From assembly GCA_947500545.1 (NCBI GenBank), contig CANMSO010000015.1:1-58778 (forward strand): a DNA stretch of 58,778 nucleotides. Reading direction: 5' to 3'. Below the pieces are notes generated by a model. It did no database searches. It had not been told where the DNA came from and saw only the letters and a program-made list of their open reading frames with translations. Source of the stretch: an uncultured Aquimarina sp. Lineage in GTDB: Bacteria > Bacteroidota > Bacteroidia > Flavobacteriales > Flavobacteriaceae. The translations under genes and the position numbers were made by a program. This document shows, in pieces, positions 17,553 through 26,900 of the stretch (position 1 is its first letter; the number at the start of each line of letters is the position of its first letter).

Positions 17553-19412
17553 TTATAACTCTTCCTCTACTGTATCCAACTCTACTTTTAAATTGTCTAT
17601 AATAAACTCCTGTCTTTGTGGTGTATTTTTACCCATATAAAATGACAACAATTCTTCTATAGATTTATCCTTATCCAACATTACTGGATCAAGACGTATA
17701 TCATCACCAATAAAATGCACAAACTCATCTGGTGAGATCTCACCCAATCCCTTAAATCGGGTGATTTCAGGTTTTCCTGTTAATTTTTGGATTGCATCCC
17801 TTCTTTCTTGTTCAGAATAGCAATAAATCGTTTCCTTTTTATTTCTTACCCGGAATAATGGTGTTTGTAAAATATACAAATGCCCTTCTTTAATTACTTC
17901 AGGAAAAAATTGTAAAAAGAACGTAATTAATAATAGTCTAATATGCATACCATCAACATCGGCATCAGTAGCAATAACGATGTTATTATATCGTAAATCC
18001 TCTAGGGATTCTTCAATATTTAAAGCTGCTTGCAAAAGATTGAATTCTTCATTCTCATACACGATCTTCTTGGTCATGTTATAACAATTCAGCGGTTTAC
18101 CACGTAAACTAAAAACCGCTTGAGTATTCACATCACGAGATTTTGTAATTGATCCACTTGCAGAATCTCCCTCGGTAATGAATAGTGTACTCTCAAGATT
18201 ACGATCCTTTTTACTATCAGTAAGGTGCACTCTACAATCTCTAAGTTTTTTATTATGTAAACTTGCTTTTTTTGCACGCTCCTTAGCTAGTTTACGAATT
18301 CCAGACAGGTCTTTACGTTCACGTTCTGCTTGTAATATCTTACGTTGGATACTCTCTGCAACATCTGTATTCTTATGCAGGAAGTTATCCAGCTTGTTCT
18401 TTATAAAGTCATTAATAAAAGTACGTACCGTTGGCAGTCCACCACCCATTTCGGTTGATCCGAGTTTGGTTTTAGTTTGACTCTCAAAAACCGGTTCTGT
18501 TACTTTAATACTTATTGCGGATACAATAGATTTACGAATGTCACTAGCTTCATAGTTTTTACCATAAAACTCTCTTACTGTTTTTACCAAAGCTTCACGA
18601 AACGCTGCTTGATGTGTTCCTCCTTGTGTAGTATTTTGCCCATTCACAAAAGAGTGATACTCCTCACTATACTGTGTTTTACTGTGCGTGATAGCAATTT
18701 CGATATCATCTCCTTTGAGATGAATTATATCATATAATCTATCTTCTTCATTAATAGTATCAGAGAGTAGATCTCTTAACCCGTTTTCAGAAAAATACTT
18801 TTCGCCATTAAAAATAATGGTCAATCCTGGATTTAGATACACGTAGTTCTTAAGCATTTTTGCTACGTATTCTGTACGATATTTAAAGTGTTTAAAAATC
18901 GTTTCATCTGGAACGAAAGACACTTTTGTTCCACGACGACGAGAAGTTTCATCCAAGGTATCTTGATTAGTCAGATTTCCTTTTTCAAATTCTGCTGAAG
19001 CAGCTTTGCCATCTCTAGTAGACTCAACCCTAAAAAAAGTAGACAACGCGTTCACAGCCTTGGTACCAACCCCATTAAGCCCTACAGACTTTTTAAACGC
19101 CCTAGAGTCATACTTACCACCAGTATTCATTTTCGATACCACATCAACAACTTTCCCTAATGGAATCCCACGACCATAATCCCGAACTGTAACCTTATCT
19201 CCTTGAATAGAGATTTCTATGGTTTTACCAGCACCCATTACATATTCATCGATCGAATTGTCGAGTACCTCTTTTAACAAAATATAAATTCCGTCATCTG
19301 CTGATGATCCATCGCCTAACTTCCCAATATACATTCCAGGCCGCATGCGGATATGCTCTTTCCAGTCGAGGGATCGTATATTATCTTCGGTATATTTGGT
19401 TTCCTTGCTCAT
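17553..19412 (-). CDS. parE: DNA topoisomerase IV subunit B
   Basis: 619 residues from the ATG at 19412 (MSKETKYTEDNIRSLDWKEH); the frame extends upstream to a GTG at 19451 but the conserved family N-terminus begins at this ATG. The GHKL ATPase domain shows EVLDNSIDE and GRGIPLG; the transducer domain follows; the TOPRIM domain has FITEGDSASG and DADVDGMHI. It supplies ATP-driven strand capture for topoisomerase IV. It is the first gene of the parE-parC pair. Confidence 0.93.
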   Translation of the reverse strand: MSKETKYTEDNIRSLDWKEHIRMRPGMYIGKLGDGSSADDGIYILLKEVLDNSIDEYVMGAGKTIEISIQGDKVTVRDYGRGIPLGKVVDVVSKMNTGGKYDSRAFKKSVGLNGVGTKAVNALSTFFRVESTRDGKAASAEFEKGNLTNQDTLDETSRRRGTKVSFVPDETIFKHFKYRTEYVAKMLKNYVYLNPGLTIIFNGEKYFSENGLRDLLSDTINEEDRLYDIIHLKGDDIEIAITHSKTQYSEEYHSFVNGQNTTQGGTHQAAFREALVKTVREFYGKNYEASDIRKSIVSAISIKVTEPVFESQTKTKLGSTEMGGGLPTVRTFINDFIKNKLDNFLHKNTDVAESIQRKILQAERERKDLSGIRKLAKERAKKASLHNKKLRDCRVHLTDSKKDRNLESTLFITEGDSASGSITKSRDVNTQAVFSLRGKPLNCYNMTKKIVYENEEFNLLQAALNIEESLEDLRYNNIVIATDADVDGMHIRLLLITFFLQFFPEVIKEGHLYILQTPLFRVRNKKETIYCYSEQERRDAIQKLTGKPEITRFKGLGEISPDEFVHFIGDDIRLDPVMLDKDKSIEELLSFYMGKNTPQRQEFIIDNLKVELDTVEEEL

Positions 19413-19811
19413 AAAATTTTGGGTAGAATGCCTGCTAATATAAGGCTTCACTTACAGAATTAAAACAGCCTTCTTACAAAGTAATTAACAAATACATAAC
19501 GAAATTTGTTGATTATTTGGTATACAGCGCATTGACATACTTTAGACCTATACTATTGTTCTCAAATCACAAAAAAATACGAGAAATAATGCAGGAACAA
19601 GAATAGGTATAAACACCTATGAAAACATAAAATCATTTATGAAGATCATAATCCGGACAGAACTCTATTTCCTAATGTAAATCCTAATATGATTGGTGTA
19701 GTATCTGTACTGATTCCTTAGTGATAAAAGATTTTATTATTATATTGAAGATCATTTTAATGTAAACCCAAAATAAAAAACCTACTTATAGCACCCTAAA
19801 TTTTAAAAACC
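19413..19811. other. Intergenic region upstream of parE, possible decayed ORF
   Basis: About 400 bp between divergent genes. Around 19600-19725 two plus-strand frames give protein-like text that would join only with a frameshift (GINTYENIKSF, then YEDHNPDRTLFPNVNPNMIG ending at a TAG near 19720). No start or longer open frame supports a gene. Promoters of parE (minus) and the lipoprotein at 19812 (plus) should lie here. Confidence 0.35.
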
Positions 19812-20681
19812 ATGAAAAATTATTACGTACTCCTATTGGCGACTATTCTTTTATTCTCTTGTAATAAAAATAATGATGACAACCCTACCTCAGAGGACCC
19901 TCGACTAATTATTAAACTCGCTGTTGATCCTAATCAAGTACGTTTGGGAAACACTGGGGTACCAACAGATATTCCGGTTGGAAACGCCGGGCAAAACCCT
20001 GTATTTAATTCTATCTCTGCTCATTATTTAGAATTAGCGTCAAATGCGAATACTCTTTTAGGTGATGGAGCCATTGTTTACCAAGCACCAGAAACTGATA
20101 TAGGCGGAGCTAGCGCCATTAATTTTGATCAATCCAATGTTATTGCTCCTGGTAACACCTTTTTAGAAATACCTCTAAAAGATATACAGGAAGGTTCATA
20201 TAAATGGGTAAGACTCTCTCTTTCGTACCAAAATTATGATGTCACTTTCCACTTTAACAATGAGCCTTTTACTGGCACCGTTGCAAGTTTTGTAGGATTC
20301 AATAACTATCTTACCGAATACACTATTAAAAACGAAATAGTTACTGTAAACGATAACAAACCCCAAGGGTACTGGGGATTTGAAACGGTTACAGGTGTTT
20401 TAACAGGTCAAGCCCCTGAAGGAGCTACTACAGTACCAAATCCATTATTCGACACCTCTCCTATTCCTCAAGGTTCTTGTGTTGTTACAGGAAGTTTTGA
20501 CAATAACCTTATTATCACCGGCGATGAAACAAAAGATATTATAGTCACATTATCATTATCTATCAATAAAAGTTTTGAATGGGTTGATGGAAATGGAAAT
20601 GGTAAATGGGATGTTGATCAAGACGCTGGTGAAAACATTGTAGACATGGGGTTACGCGGTCTGATTCCGTCTTATGAATAA
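19812..20681 (+). CDS. Lipoprotein with a C-terminal EF-hand-like loop, unknown function
   Basis: 289 residues. Lipobox LLFSC (Cys17) followed by a disordered Asn/Asp linker. The remainder is predicted mostly beta (ITGDETKDIIVTLSLSINKSFEWVD). Near the C-terminus the stretch DGNGNGKWDVDQDAGE resembles a calcium-binding EF-hand or dockerin-type loop. The family is not recognised. It is probably anchored in the outer membrane. It precedes an alcohol dehydrogenase gene by 115 bp, without evidence of co-transcription. Confidence 0.7.
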   Translation: MKNYYVLLLATILLFSCNKNNDDNPTSEDPRLIIKLAVDPNQVRLGNTGVPTDIPVGNAGQNPVFNSISAHYLELASNANTLLGDGAIVYQAPETDIGGASAINFDQSNVIAPGNTFLEIPLKDIQEGSYKWVRLSLSYQNYDVTFHFNNEPFTGTVASFVGFNNYLTEYTIKNEIVTVNDNKPQGYWGFETVTGVLTGQAPEGATTVPNPLFDTSPIPQGSCVVTGSFDNNLIITGDETKDIIVTLSLSINKSFEWVDGNGNGKWDVDQDAGENIVDMGLRGLIPSYE

Positions 20682-20796
20682 GTATTTGTTCTAACATATT
20701 GTCTTGGGAATTTCAGGTCAAAATAAAGCTCTTTTGAATTCATGTTTTTTTGTAATTTAATTGTGTAAAAACACATAATCACAAAGCATAAAATAT

Positions 20797-21807
20797 ATGA
20801 AAATTATAAATGCGTATGCAGCTAAAGAAGCGGGAGCAAAACTTGAATCTTTTCAATACGAATTACAAGATATTGGTCTCGAGGATGTAGATATTAAAGT
20901 GCATTATTGTGGTATCTGTCATTCTGATCTTAGTATGCTAAATAATGATTGGGGTACTACACAATTTCCATTTGTACCAGGTCATGAAATTGCAGGAGAG
21001 GTAATTGCTGTTGGAACCAATGTTAAAAATATTAAAGTTGGAGATCTTGTTGGTTTAGGATGGTTCTCAGAATCCTGTATGCACTGTGATCAATGTATGG
21101 GTGGTAGTCATAATTTATGTCCGACCAAAGAAGAAACCATTGTTGGGCGTCATGGTGGTTTTGCAGATCTTGTAAGATGTCATTGGTCATGGGCCACTCC
21201 TCTGCCAAAAGGAATTGACATGAGCAAAGCCGGACCATTACTATGTGGTGGGATTACAGTTTTCAACCCCATTTTAATGGCAGATGTAAAACCAACTGAT
21301 AAAGTTGGAGTAATAGGTATTGGTGGGCTTGGACACATGGCTGTAAAGTTCTTAAACAAGTGGGGCTGTGAGGTAACGGCATTTAGTTCAAATCCATCTA
21401 AAAAGGAAGAAATCCTTAAAATGGGAGCACATCGTGTAGTTAATTCAAGAGATAAAGAAGAACTTGAAGGGATCAGAGGTTCTTTGGACTTCATACTGAA
21501 TACAACTAATGTTTCGCTTGATTGGCCTGGTTATATACGTGCATTATCACCCAAAGGTACCTTACATAATGCTGGAGCCGTTCTGGAACCGATTGGGATT
21601 CCTGCTTTTAGCTTAATTGGTGGAGAAAAATCAGTTTCTGGGAGTCCGTTAGGAAGCCCTGCCCTAACCCGAAAAATGCTGGAATTTTGCACTAGGCATA
21701 ATATCTATCCTATAACAGAAGAGTTTCCTTTGGAAAAAGTAAATGAAGCTTTTGATCACTTAGAAGCTGGTAAAGCCAGATACAGAATAGTATTGAAAGT
21801 AGCATAA
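20797..21807 (+). CDS. Zinc-dependent NAD(P) alcohol dehydrogenase (YahK/CAD-type MDR)
   Basis: 336 residues. Catalytic zinc ligands C41 (GICHSD) and H63-E64 (PGHE), structural zinc Cys at 94, 97, 100 and 108 (ESCMHCDQCMGGSHNLC), and the Rossmann motif GIGGLGH (174-180) are all present. The pattern fits the cinnamyl-alcohol-dehydrogenase-like aldehyde reductases such as YahK and Ahr, which reduce aldehydes with NADPH. Ser-Ser-Asn after the second beta strand (FSSNPSKK) is consistent with NADP preference. The natural substrate is not known. Confidence 0.9.
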   Translation: MKIINAYAAKEAGAKLESFQYELQDIGLEDVDIKVHYCGICHSDLSMLNNDWGTTQFPFVPGHEIAGEVIAVGTNVKNIKVGDLVGLGWFSESCMHCDQCMGGSHNLCPTKEETIVGRHGGFADLVRCHWSWATPLPKGIDMSKAGPLLCGGITVFNPILMADVKPTDKVGVIGIGGLGHMAVKFLNKWGCEVTAFSSNPSKKEEILKMGAHRVVNSRDKEELEGIRGSLDFILNTTNVSLDWPGYIRALSPKGTLHNAGAVLEPIGIPAFSLIGGEKSVSGSPLGSPALTRKMLEFCTRHNIYPITEEFPLEKVNEAFDHLEAGKARYRIVLKVA

Positions 21808-21856
21808 CCCCTTTTTTATTTTTACCTTTAATCCATACAAATTCATAGTCCATCCT

Positions 21857-22702
21857 ATGTTCACAGTTGAAGAGTTAAGTCAGATTAAAAAAAGAAAACA
21901 ACTCATTGATCTTGCAGATCAAAAAAATATCGATATTAAAAAAATAACTCGTAAACTTCGTTACGAGGACGAGCTTCGATCTTTACAAGCAGAATTAGTA
22001 AATCTCCAACAATGGATTGCTAAGAAAAAATTAAGAGTAGCTATAATTTTTGAAGGTCGAGATGCTGCCGGTAAGGGAGGTTCTATAAAAAGATTCACAG
22101 AACATCTTAACCCAAGATCAATGCGAATTGTTGCGCTTTCAAAACCCACAGAAGAAGAACAAGGACAATGGTATTTTAGAAGATACATTAAAGAATTACC
22201 AAATCCAGGTGAGATTGTTTTTTTTGATCGTAGTTGGTACAATCGTGCCGTAGTTGAACCTGTAATGGGGTTTTGCAACAAGAAACAGTATAATAAATTT
22301 ATGGTGCAAGTACCAGGTTTTGAACATATGCTATATGAAGATGGGGTTATCGTGATCAAATTTTGGTTTTCTATATCAAAAGAAGAGCAGAAAACACGAT
22401 TTGATGCCAGATTACAAAACCCCTTAAAAATCTGGAAATTTAGCCCTGTAGATATGAAAGGACAACAATTATGGAAAAAATACACCAAATATAAAGAGCA
22501 AATGTTCTCTAAAACACATACTACTTTTAGTCCCTGGATTATTGTGAAAACCAATAGCAAAAAAACGGCACGTTTAGAAAGTATGAGATATGTGCTTTCT
22601 AGATTTGATTATACTGGGAAATCACAAGCAAAAACAACTTTGCTTCCTGATCCCAATGTGATTTTACGATATTATAGATATATAGAACAAATAGATATTT
22701 GA
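21857..22702 (+). CDS. ppk2: Polyphosphate kinase 2 family protein (first of tandem pair)
   Basis: 281 residues. The Walker A motif is FEGRDAAGKGGS (66-76), Walker B-like FFDRSWYNR has D124, and the lid region carries the family basic residues (WYFRRYIKELP). PPK2 enzymes move phosphate between polyphosphate and nucleotides. Single-domain proteins of this size are usually class I (polyphosphate with NDP/NTP), but class cannot be settled by eye. A -7-like TACCTTTA precedes it. The second PPK2 gene starts 3 bp after its stop, so the two are co-translated and could form mixed oligomers. Confidence 0.92.
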   Translation: MFTVEELSQIKKRKQLIDLADQKNIDIKKITRKLRYEDELRSLQAELVNLQQWIAKKKLRVAIIFEGRDAAGKGGSIKRFTEHLNPRSMRIVALSKPTEEEQGQWYFRRYIKELPNPGEIVFFDRSWYNRAVVEPVMGFCNKKQYNKFMVQVPGFEHMLYEDGVIVIKFWFSISKEEQKTRFDARLQNPLKIWKFSPVDMKGQQLWKKYTKYKEQMFSKTHTTFSPWIIVKTNSKKTARLESMRYVLSRFDYTGKSQAKTTLLPDPNVILRYYRYIEQIDI

Positions 22703-22705
22703 TAT

Positions 22706-23503
22706 ATGACAATAGCACAAAAAATAAAAAAATTAGACCTCTCTGAGGAAGATCTACGCATACTTAACTCTCCTATTGGTCTAAAATACCTATTTGCCGA
22801 TAAAAAACCCGATATCGTAAAAGCACTTAGAATGACCAAATACGAAATGGAACTAAAGGAGTTACAGGCAGAATTGGTGAAGTTACAAAACTGGACTATA
22901 CAAAACGGTAAGAAGATTGTTATACTTTTCGAAGGTCGAGATGCAGCAGGAAAAGGAGGCGCTATTCGCCGATTCACAGCGCATATAAACCCAAGACATT
23001 TTAAAATTATAGCGCTCCCTAAACCTACACAAGAAGAACAAGGACAATGGTATTTTCAGCGATATGTTAATCAATTACCACAGCCAGGAGAAATTGTTTT
23101 TTTTGATCGTAGTTGGTATAACAGAGCAGTCGTAGAACCTGTAATGAATTTTTGCACACAACAACAGTATGATACTTTTATGGGGCAAGTAAATGATTTT
23201 GAACGTATGATATTAGAGTCAGATACCTATCTTATAAAATTCTATTTTTCTATTACTAAAGAAGAGCAGGAATGCCGATTTAGAGATATCAAATCCAGTC
23301 CGTTGAAGAAATGGAAAATGACCCGTGTAGATGAACGTGCACAAGAGCTTTGGGATGAGTACACCAAGTATAAGATCAAAATGTTTGACCACACCAATAC
23401 CGATAACTCGCCATGGGTAATTATTGAAGCCAATCGAAAGACAAAAGCGAGAATTGAAGCAATACAATATGTTCTAGATAACATCCCTTATCAAAAAGAA
23501 TAA
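22706..23503 (+). CDS. ppk2: Polyphosphate kinase 2 family protein (second of tandem pair)
   Basis: 265 residues. Walker A FEGRDAAGKGGA (from residue 75) and FFDRSWYNR with D134. The core resembles the preceding protein closely, but the N-terminal 55 residues differ (an extra SEEDLRILNSPIGLKYLF segment) and the C-terminus is shorter, so these are diverged paralogues rather than a recent copy. All key residues look intact in both. A Dabb-domain gene follows 24 bp later and the set ends at the terminator at 23953. Confidence 0.92.
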   Translation: MTIAQKIKKLDLSEEDLRILNSPIGLKYLFADKKPDIVKALRMTKYEMELKELQAELVKLQNWTIQNGKKIVILFEGRDAAGKGGAIRRFTAHINPRHFKIIALPKPTQEEQGQWYFQRYVNQLPQPGEIVFFDRSWYNRAVVEPVMNFCTQQQYDTFMGQVNDFERMILESDTYLIKFYFSITKEEQECRFRDIKSSPLKKWKMTRVDERAQELWDEYTKYKIKMFDHTNTDNSPWVIIEANRKTKARIEAIQYVLDNIPYQKE

Positions 23504-23527
23504 ATATAACCGATTAAGACAAAAAGC

Positions 23528-23938
23528 ATGAAGCATTTAAAACATTTAATACTCACCATAATATGCTTGAGTAGTTTTTCAATGGTTTCTCAAACCGAAA
23601 AGAAGGAGACTCATAACAAAATACAAGGAAACTTTGTACACACGGTATTCTTTTGGCTCAATAACCCAAATAATCTTACAGAGAGAAAGGCATTTGAAGA
23701 TGGCGTTACACTATTATTAGATCAATCTAAATTTATCACCTCTAGCCATATGGGAATTCCTGCAGATACCGCTACAAGACCTGTTGTAGATGATTCTTAT
23801 ACCTATTGCATAGTGATCACTTTTGAATCAAAAAAAGCGCATGATAGTTATCAAGTTGACCCGTTGCATACCAAATTTGTTGATGAGAATAAAAGTCTTT
23901 GGAAAAAAGTATTGGTTTACGATTCTGTAAGTCAATGA
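23528..23938 (+). CDS. Secreted Dabb (stress-responsive A/B barrel) domain protein
   Basis: 136 residues. Signal peptide to about residue 22 (SFSMVSQ). The mature protein has the Dabb pattern: HTVFFWLNNP near the start and a terminal HTKFVDENKSLWKKVLVYDS. Dabb proteins are ferredoxin-like dimers of mostly unknown role; a secreted form is common in Bacteroidota. It is last in the apparent PPK2-PPK2-Dabb unit. Confidence 0.8.
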   Translation: MKHLKHLILTIICLSSFSMVSQTEKKETHNKIQGNFVHTVFFWLNNPNNLTERKAFEDGVTLLLDQSKFITSSHMGIPADTATRPVVDDSYTYCIVITFESKKAHDSYQVDPLHTKFVDENKSLWKKVLVYDSVSQ

Positions 23939-23952
23939 AAAGTAATTTCATA

Positions 23953-23990
23953 AAACAAAAAAGGTTTCGTAAACGAAGCCTTTTTTGTTT
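23953..23990. terminator. Bidirectional terminator between Dabb gene and M61 peptidase gene
   Basis: Near-perfect inverted repeat with core AAAAAAGG-TTTCGT/ACGAA-CCTTTTTT and a single G-T pair, between convergent genes ending at 23938 and 24008. Confidence 0.85.
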
Positions 23991-24007
23991 TATATTCTAT
24001 ATCCAAA

Positions 24008-25885
24008 TCAGCCTTTTAACCAAGCATCTTTTAGTTTAGATTGCTCGGCAGTTGGGTTATCCGCCAAGGTTAATTTCTTCCCCTTAGTATATGATTTTGT
24101 TAATTTGGTTTTAATAACTACTTCTTCACCTGCTCTATTTAATTTTACTTCTATATCATCGCCTTCTTCCCATAAAAAAGTATCTCTAAGAATGTCATTT
24201 GCATTTCGCAAGGTTAATTTAGTCCCATTAACTTCAATAATATCATCATTTGGTTGCGCTCCATTTTCTGCCCAAAAGCTATTATCAGAAACTAATTCAG
24301 TAAAAAATAATCTTCCCGTTGCTTGATTGCCAGCTACAATCAAAGCGCCAGAATTCTGGATATAATTTGTCTCTACATTTTCAGTATTTATCTTAAGGCC
24401 AACTTTACTAAAGAATTCTTCATAATTTATAGGAGTGGTACCTACAACGTGAGTCTTTAAAAACTCTCCTACAGATGGATACGTCATTTCGGTAATTTCT
24501 TCAATTATTTTATCATCTTCGAAAGGTTTATTTTTACCATATTTACCCGATAGTTCTTTCATTAAAGAAAGTATTCCTCTATTACCACTACTCTCTTGAC
24601 GCATCAAAATATCAATACACATACCAATTAATGCTCCTTTTTCATATACATTAATATAATTAGAAGCGTACGGTTGATCCAATATATTTTCGCTCATTTC
24701 GGTAAAGCTCATTGTATCATCAAACTGGCTTGCACTTTGGATTTTACCCATTATTTTTTCGTAAAACTCTCCTTCTTCTACCAAGTTCTGGTTCACTTGA
24801 AACAATGTTGCAAAGTACTCTGTTACGCCTTCATACATCCATAAATGTTTTGAAAAAGTAGGTTCATTATAATCAAAATAATGTACATCTTCAGAATGTA
24901 CACTAAGCGGAGTCACAATATGAAAGAACTCATGTGATACGACATCTATCATTGATGATGCCAAAGCATCTTCAGGAATTTGCTCGGGCAATACTACAAC
25001 CGTTGACGTATGATGTTCTAGAGCTCCAAATCCATTTGGCGAACCTTCACCACCAGTTGCCAAATACAGGTATATATCATAACGCGGAGTACTATTAATG
25101 TCTCCAAGATATGCCTTTTGCCCTTTCATCATCTTGAATACGGTTTCCTTTATTTTTGCCGCGGTATGAACCTGATTAGGAGAATACACACTTAATACAA
25201 TTTTTATATCACCAACCTGAAATTCTTCAACATCAAGATTACCATACATCATAGGGTTATCGGTAATTTCAAAATATCTAGTTGCAAAATACTTATCCGT
25301 AGTTGTTGATCCGTCTTCACTGGTTTCAGAACCAACTTTTTGCAAAGCTGAAGTTCTCTTCATCGATGTTGGGGCTTTTACTTCCAAAGAATATTGATTG
25401 TTTTTCAACACATCAAAATAACCAACAAAACCATGCAGATTTAATACATAATTCTCCTTTTCTATATTAGTTCCAGAAGGAGAAAAAGGAGCATCAATCG
25501 TTGTATTTTCTATATCATAAGTATCGTTAATCAAATAACCAATCTTATCCAACTGTTTTGCATTGGTAATTAACCAAGTATTGCTATCTAATTTTTCGGT
25601 CTTGATTTCATTTCCTTCATAATCAAAAGCTTTAAAATCATCTACAAATTTTCCAAAATCACTTACAGCATAGGTTCCTTGAACCACCTTGGGAAGGTAA
25701 TATTTTACAGTATCTTGCACAAAACGCCCTGGATTAATAATTACCGGTGCCCTGTCATCTGCAATTTGGGTTAAATCTATTGTCGTTGCTATAGGTAAAC
25801 TTGTTGCAATATCATTTGAAGGATTCTTAACTCCACATCCTACCAACAATAAACCAACAGAAATCTTGGCTAAAGTATTTTTCAT
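24008..25885 (-). CDS. M61-family glycyl aminopeptidase-like lipoprotein with PDZ domain
   Basis: 625 residues. Lipobox LLVGC (Cys17). The zinc site is H318-E-F-F-H322 with the third ligand E352 in MYEGVTEYFA. The N-terminal 230 residues form the beta domain typical of M61, and the C-terminal part (about 505-600) reads as a PDZ domain (NGAQPNDDIIEVNGTKL). M61 enzymes act on N-terminal Gly/Ala or as broad peptidases; as a lipoprotein it should work on the periplasmic or outer face of the envelope. It is a stand-alone gene. Confidence 0.88.
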   Translation of the reverse strand: MKNTLAKISVGLLLVGCGVKNPSNDIATSLPIATTIDLTQIADDRAPVIINPGRFVQDTVKYYLPKVVQGTYAVSDFGKFVDDFKAFDYEGNEIKTEKLDSNTWLITNAKQLDKIGYLINDTYDIENTTIDAPFSPSGTNIEKENYVLNLHGFVGYFDVLKNNQYSLEVKAPTSMKRTSALQKVGSETSEDGSTTTDKYFATRYFEITDNPMMYGNLDVEEFQVGDIKIVLSVYSPNQVHTAAKIKETVFKMMKGQKAYLGDINSTPRYDIYLYLATGGEGSPNGFGALEHHTSTVVVLPEQIPEDALASSMIDVVSHEFFHIVTPLSVHSEDVHYFDYNEPTFSKHLWMYEGVTEYFATLFQVNQNLVEEGEFYEKIMGKIQSASQFDDTMSFTEMSENILDQPYASNYINVYEKGALIGMCIDILMRQESSGNRGILSLMKELSGKYGKNKPFEDDKIIEEITEMTYPSVGEFLKTHVVGTTPINYEEFFSKVGLKINTENVETNYIQNSGALIVAGNQATGRLFFTELVSDNSFWAENGAQPNDDIIEVNGTKLTLRNANDILRDTFLWEEGDDIEVKLNRAGEEVVIKTKLTKSYTKGKKLTLADNPTAEQSKLKDAWLKG

Positions 25886-26015
25886 TTTATCAAATTAAGT
25901 GTTTACTATTGCTAGACTGATAAAAGGTGCTAGCGTTACAATTTCGCTACGCAAAATATGGAATTTGTATAGACTTTAGCTTATTTTTAGCACTTTTTAC
26001 TGACAAAACCTCATT

Positions 26016-26792
26016 TTGGATTTACTAATTAACAAGCATCGATTACATTTTTCTACAGATCCGGAAATATTACATCCTGATAAAGCAACAATCATTTTTT
26101 TACATGATTCTTTGGGGTGCATTGAGCTTTGGAGAGATTTTCCTGAAAAAGTAGGTTTATATACCAATTGCAATGTTCTTTCATATGATCGCCAAGGTTA
26201 TGGGAAATCAGCACCTTTTACCGTTACCAAGAGAAATCATGATTATCTTAAAAATGAAGCCGAAACATTAGGCAAAATAATAGATGCACTACCTCTAAAG
26301 AATGTAATCCTATTTGGCCACAGCGATGGCGGAAGTATAGCTTTGTTAACGGCTGCTCTTTATCCAGAAAAAATAACCGGTATCATTACTGAAGGAGCAC
26401 ATGTTTTTGTTGAACCAGAAACCCTTAAAGGGATTAGAGAAGCTAAAAAAGCATATGCCACGACAAATCTTAAAGAAAAATTATCCAAATACCATGGAGA
26501 TAAGACAGAAGACGTTTTTAATATTTGGGTAGAAACTTGGCTTTCAAATAAATTTCAGTCCTGGAATATCGAAAAATTCCTTCCCAAAATAATATGTCCT
26601 TCATTGATCATTCAGGGAGAAAAAGACGAGTATGGAACGGTCGACCAAGTAAATTCTATAATCAAAAACACCACCGGAAATGCTGTTCCTTTATTAATCC
26701 CTAATATTGCTCACACCCCACATAGAGAAGCTCCAGCTTACGTAATTAAACAAACAGCACACTTTATAAAAGAAACACTTTTTTCATGTTAA
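26016..26792 (+). CDS. Alpha/beta hydrolase
   Basis: 258 residues. Nucleophile elbow GHSDGG with S103, oxyanion loop FLHDSLG, strand motif SYDRQGYGKS, and the late Asp (GEKDEYGT) and His (NIAHTPHRE) complete the triad. There is no signal peptide, so it is cytoplasmic. The frame offers no ATG near the start: a TGA at 26001 is followed by ATT and then TTG at 26016, so TTG is the likely initiator. The reaction is unknown; small ester or lactone substrates are usual for this fold. Confidence 0.85.
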   Translation: MDLLINKHRLHFSTDPEILHPDKATIIFLHDSLGCIELWRDFPEKVGLYTNCNVLSYDRQGYGKSAPFTVTKRNHDYLKNEAETLGKIIDALPLKNVILFGHSDGGSIALLTAALYPEKITGIITEGAHVFVEPETLKGIREAKKAYATTNLKEKLSKYHGDKTEDVFNIWVETWLSNKFQSWNIEKFLPKIICPSLIIQGEKDEYGTVDQVNSIIKNTTGNAVPLLIPNIAHTPHREAPAYVIKQTAHFIKETLFSC

Positions 26793-26900
26793 AAAAATGA
26801 TAAAAGTTATAAAACTAATTATTTATTTAAAACCTTGTACACTTATATCTACTTAATCTTTTTTGATTAAAGCATAGTTAATAATTTTAACATACAAAAA

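Noticed and set aside
21961..22560. 199-codon minus-strand ORF opposite the first PPK2 gene
   Set aside because: Shadow of a well-supported PPK2 coding frame; the same antisense pattern recurs opposite the second PPK2 gene because the motifs are conserved.
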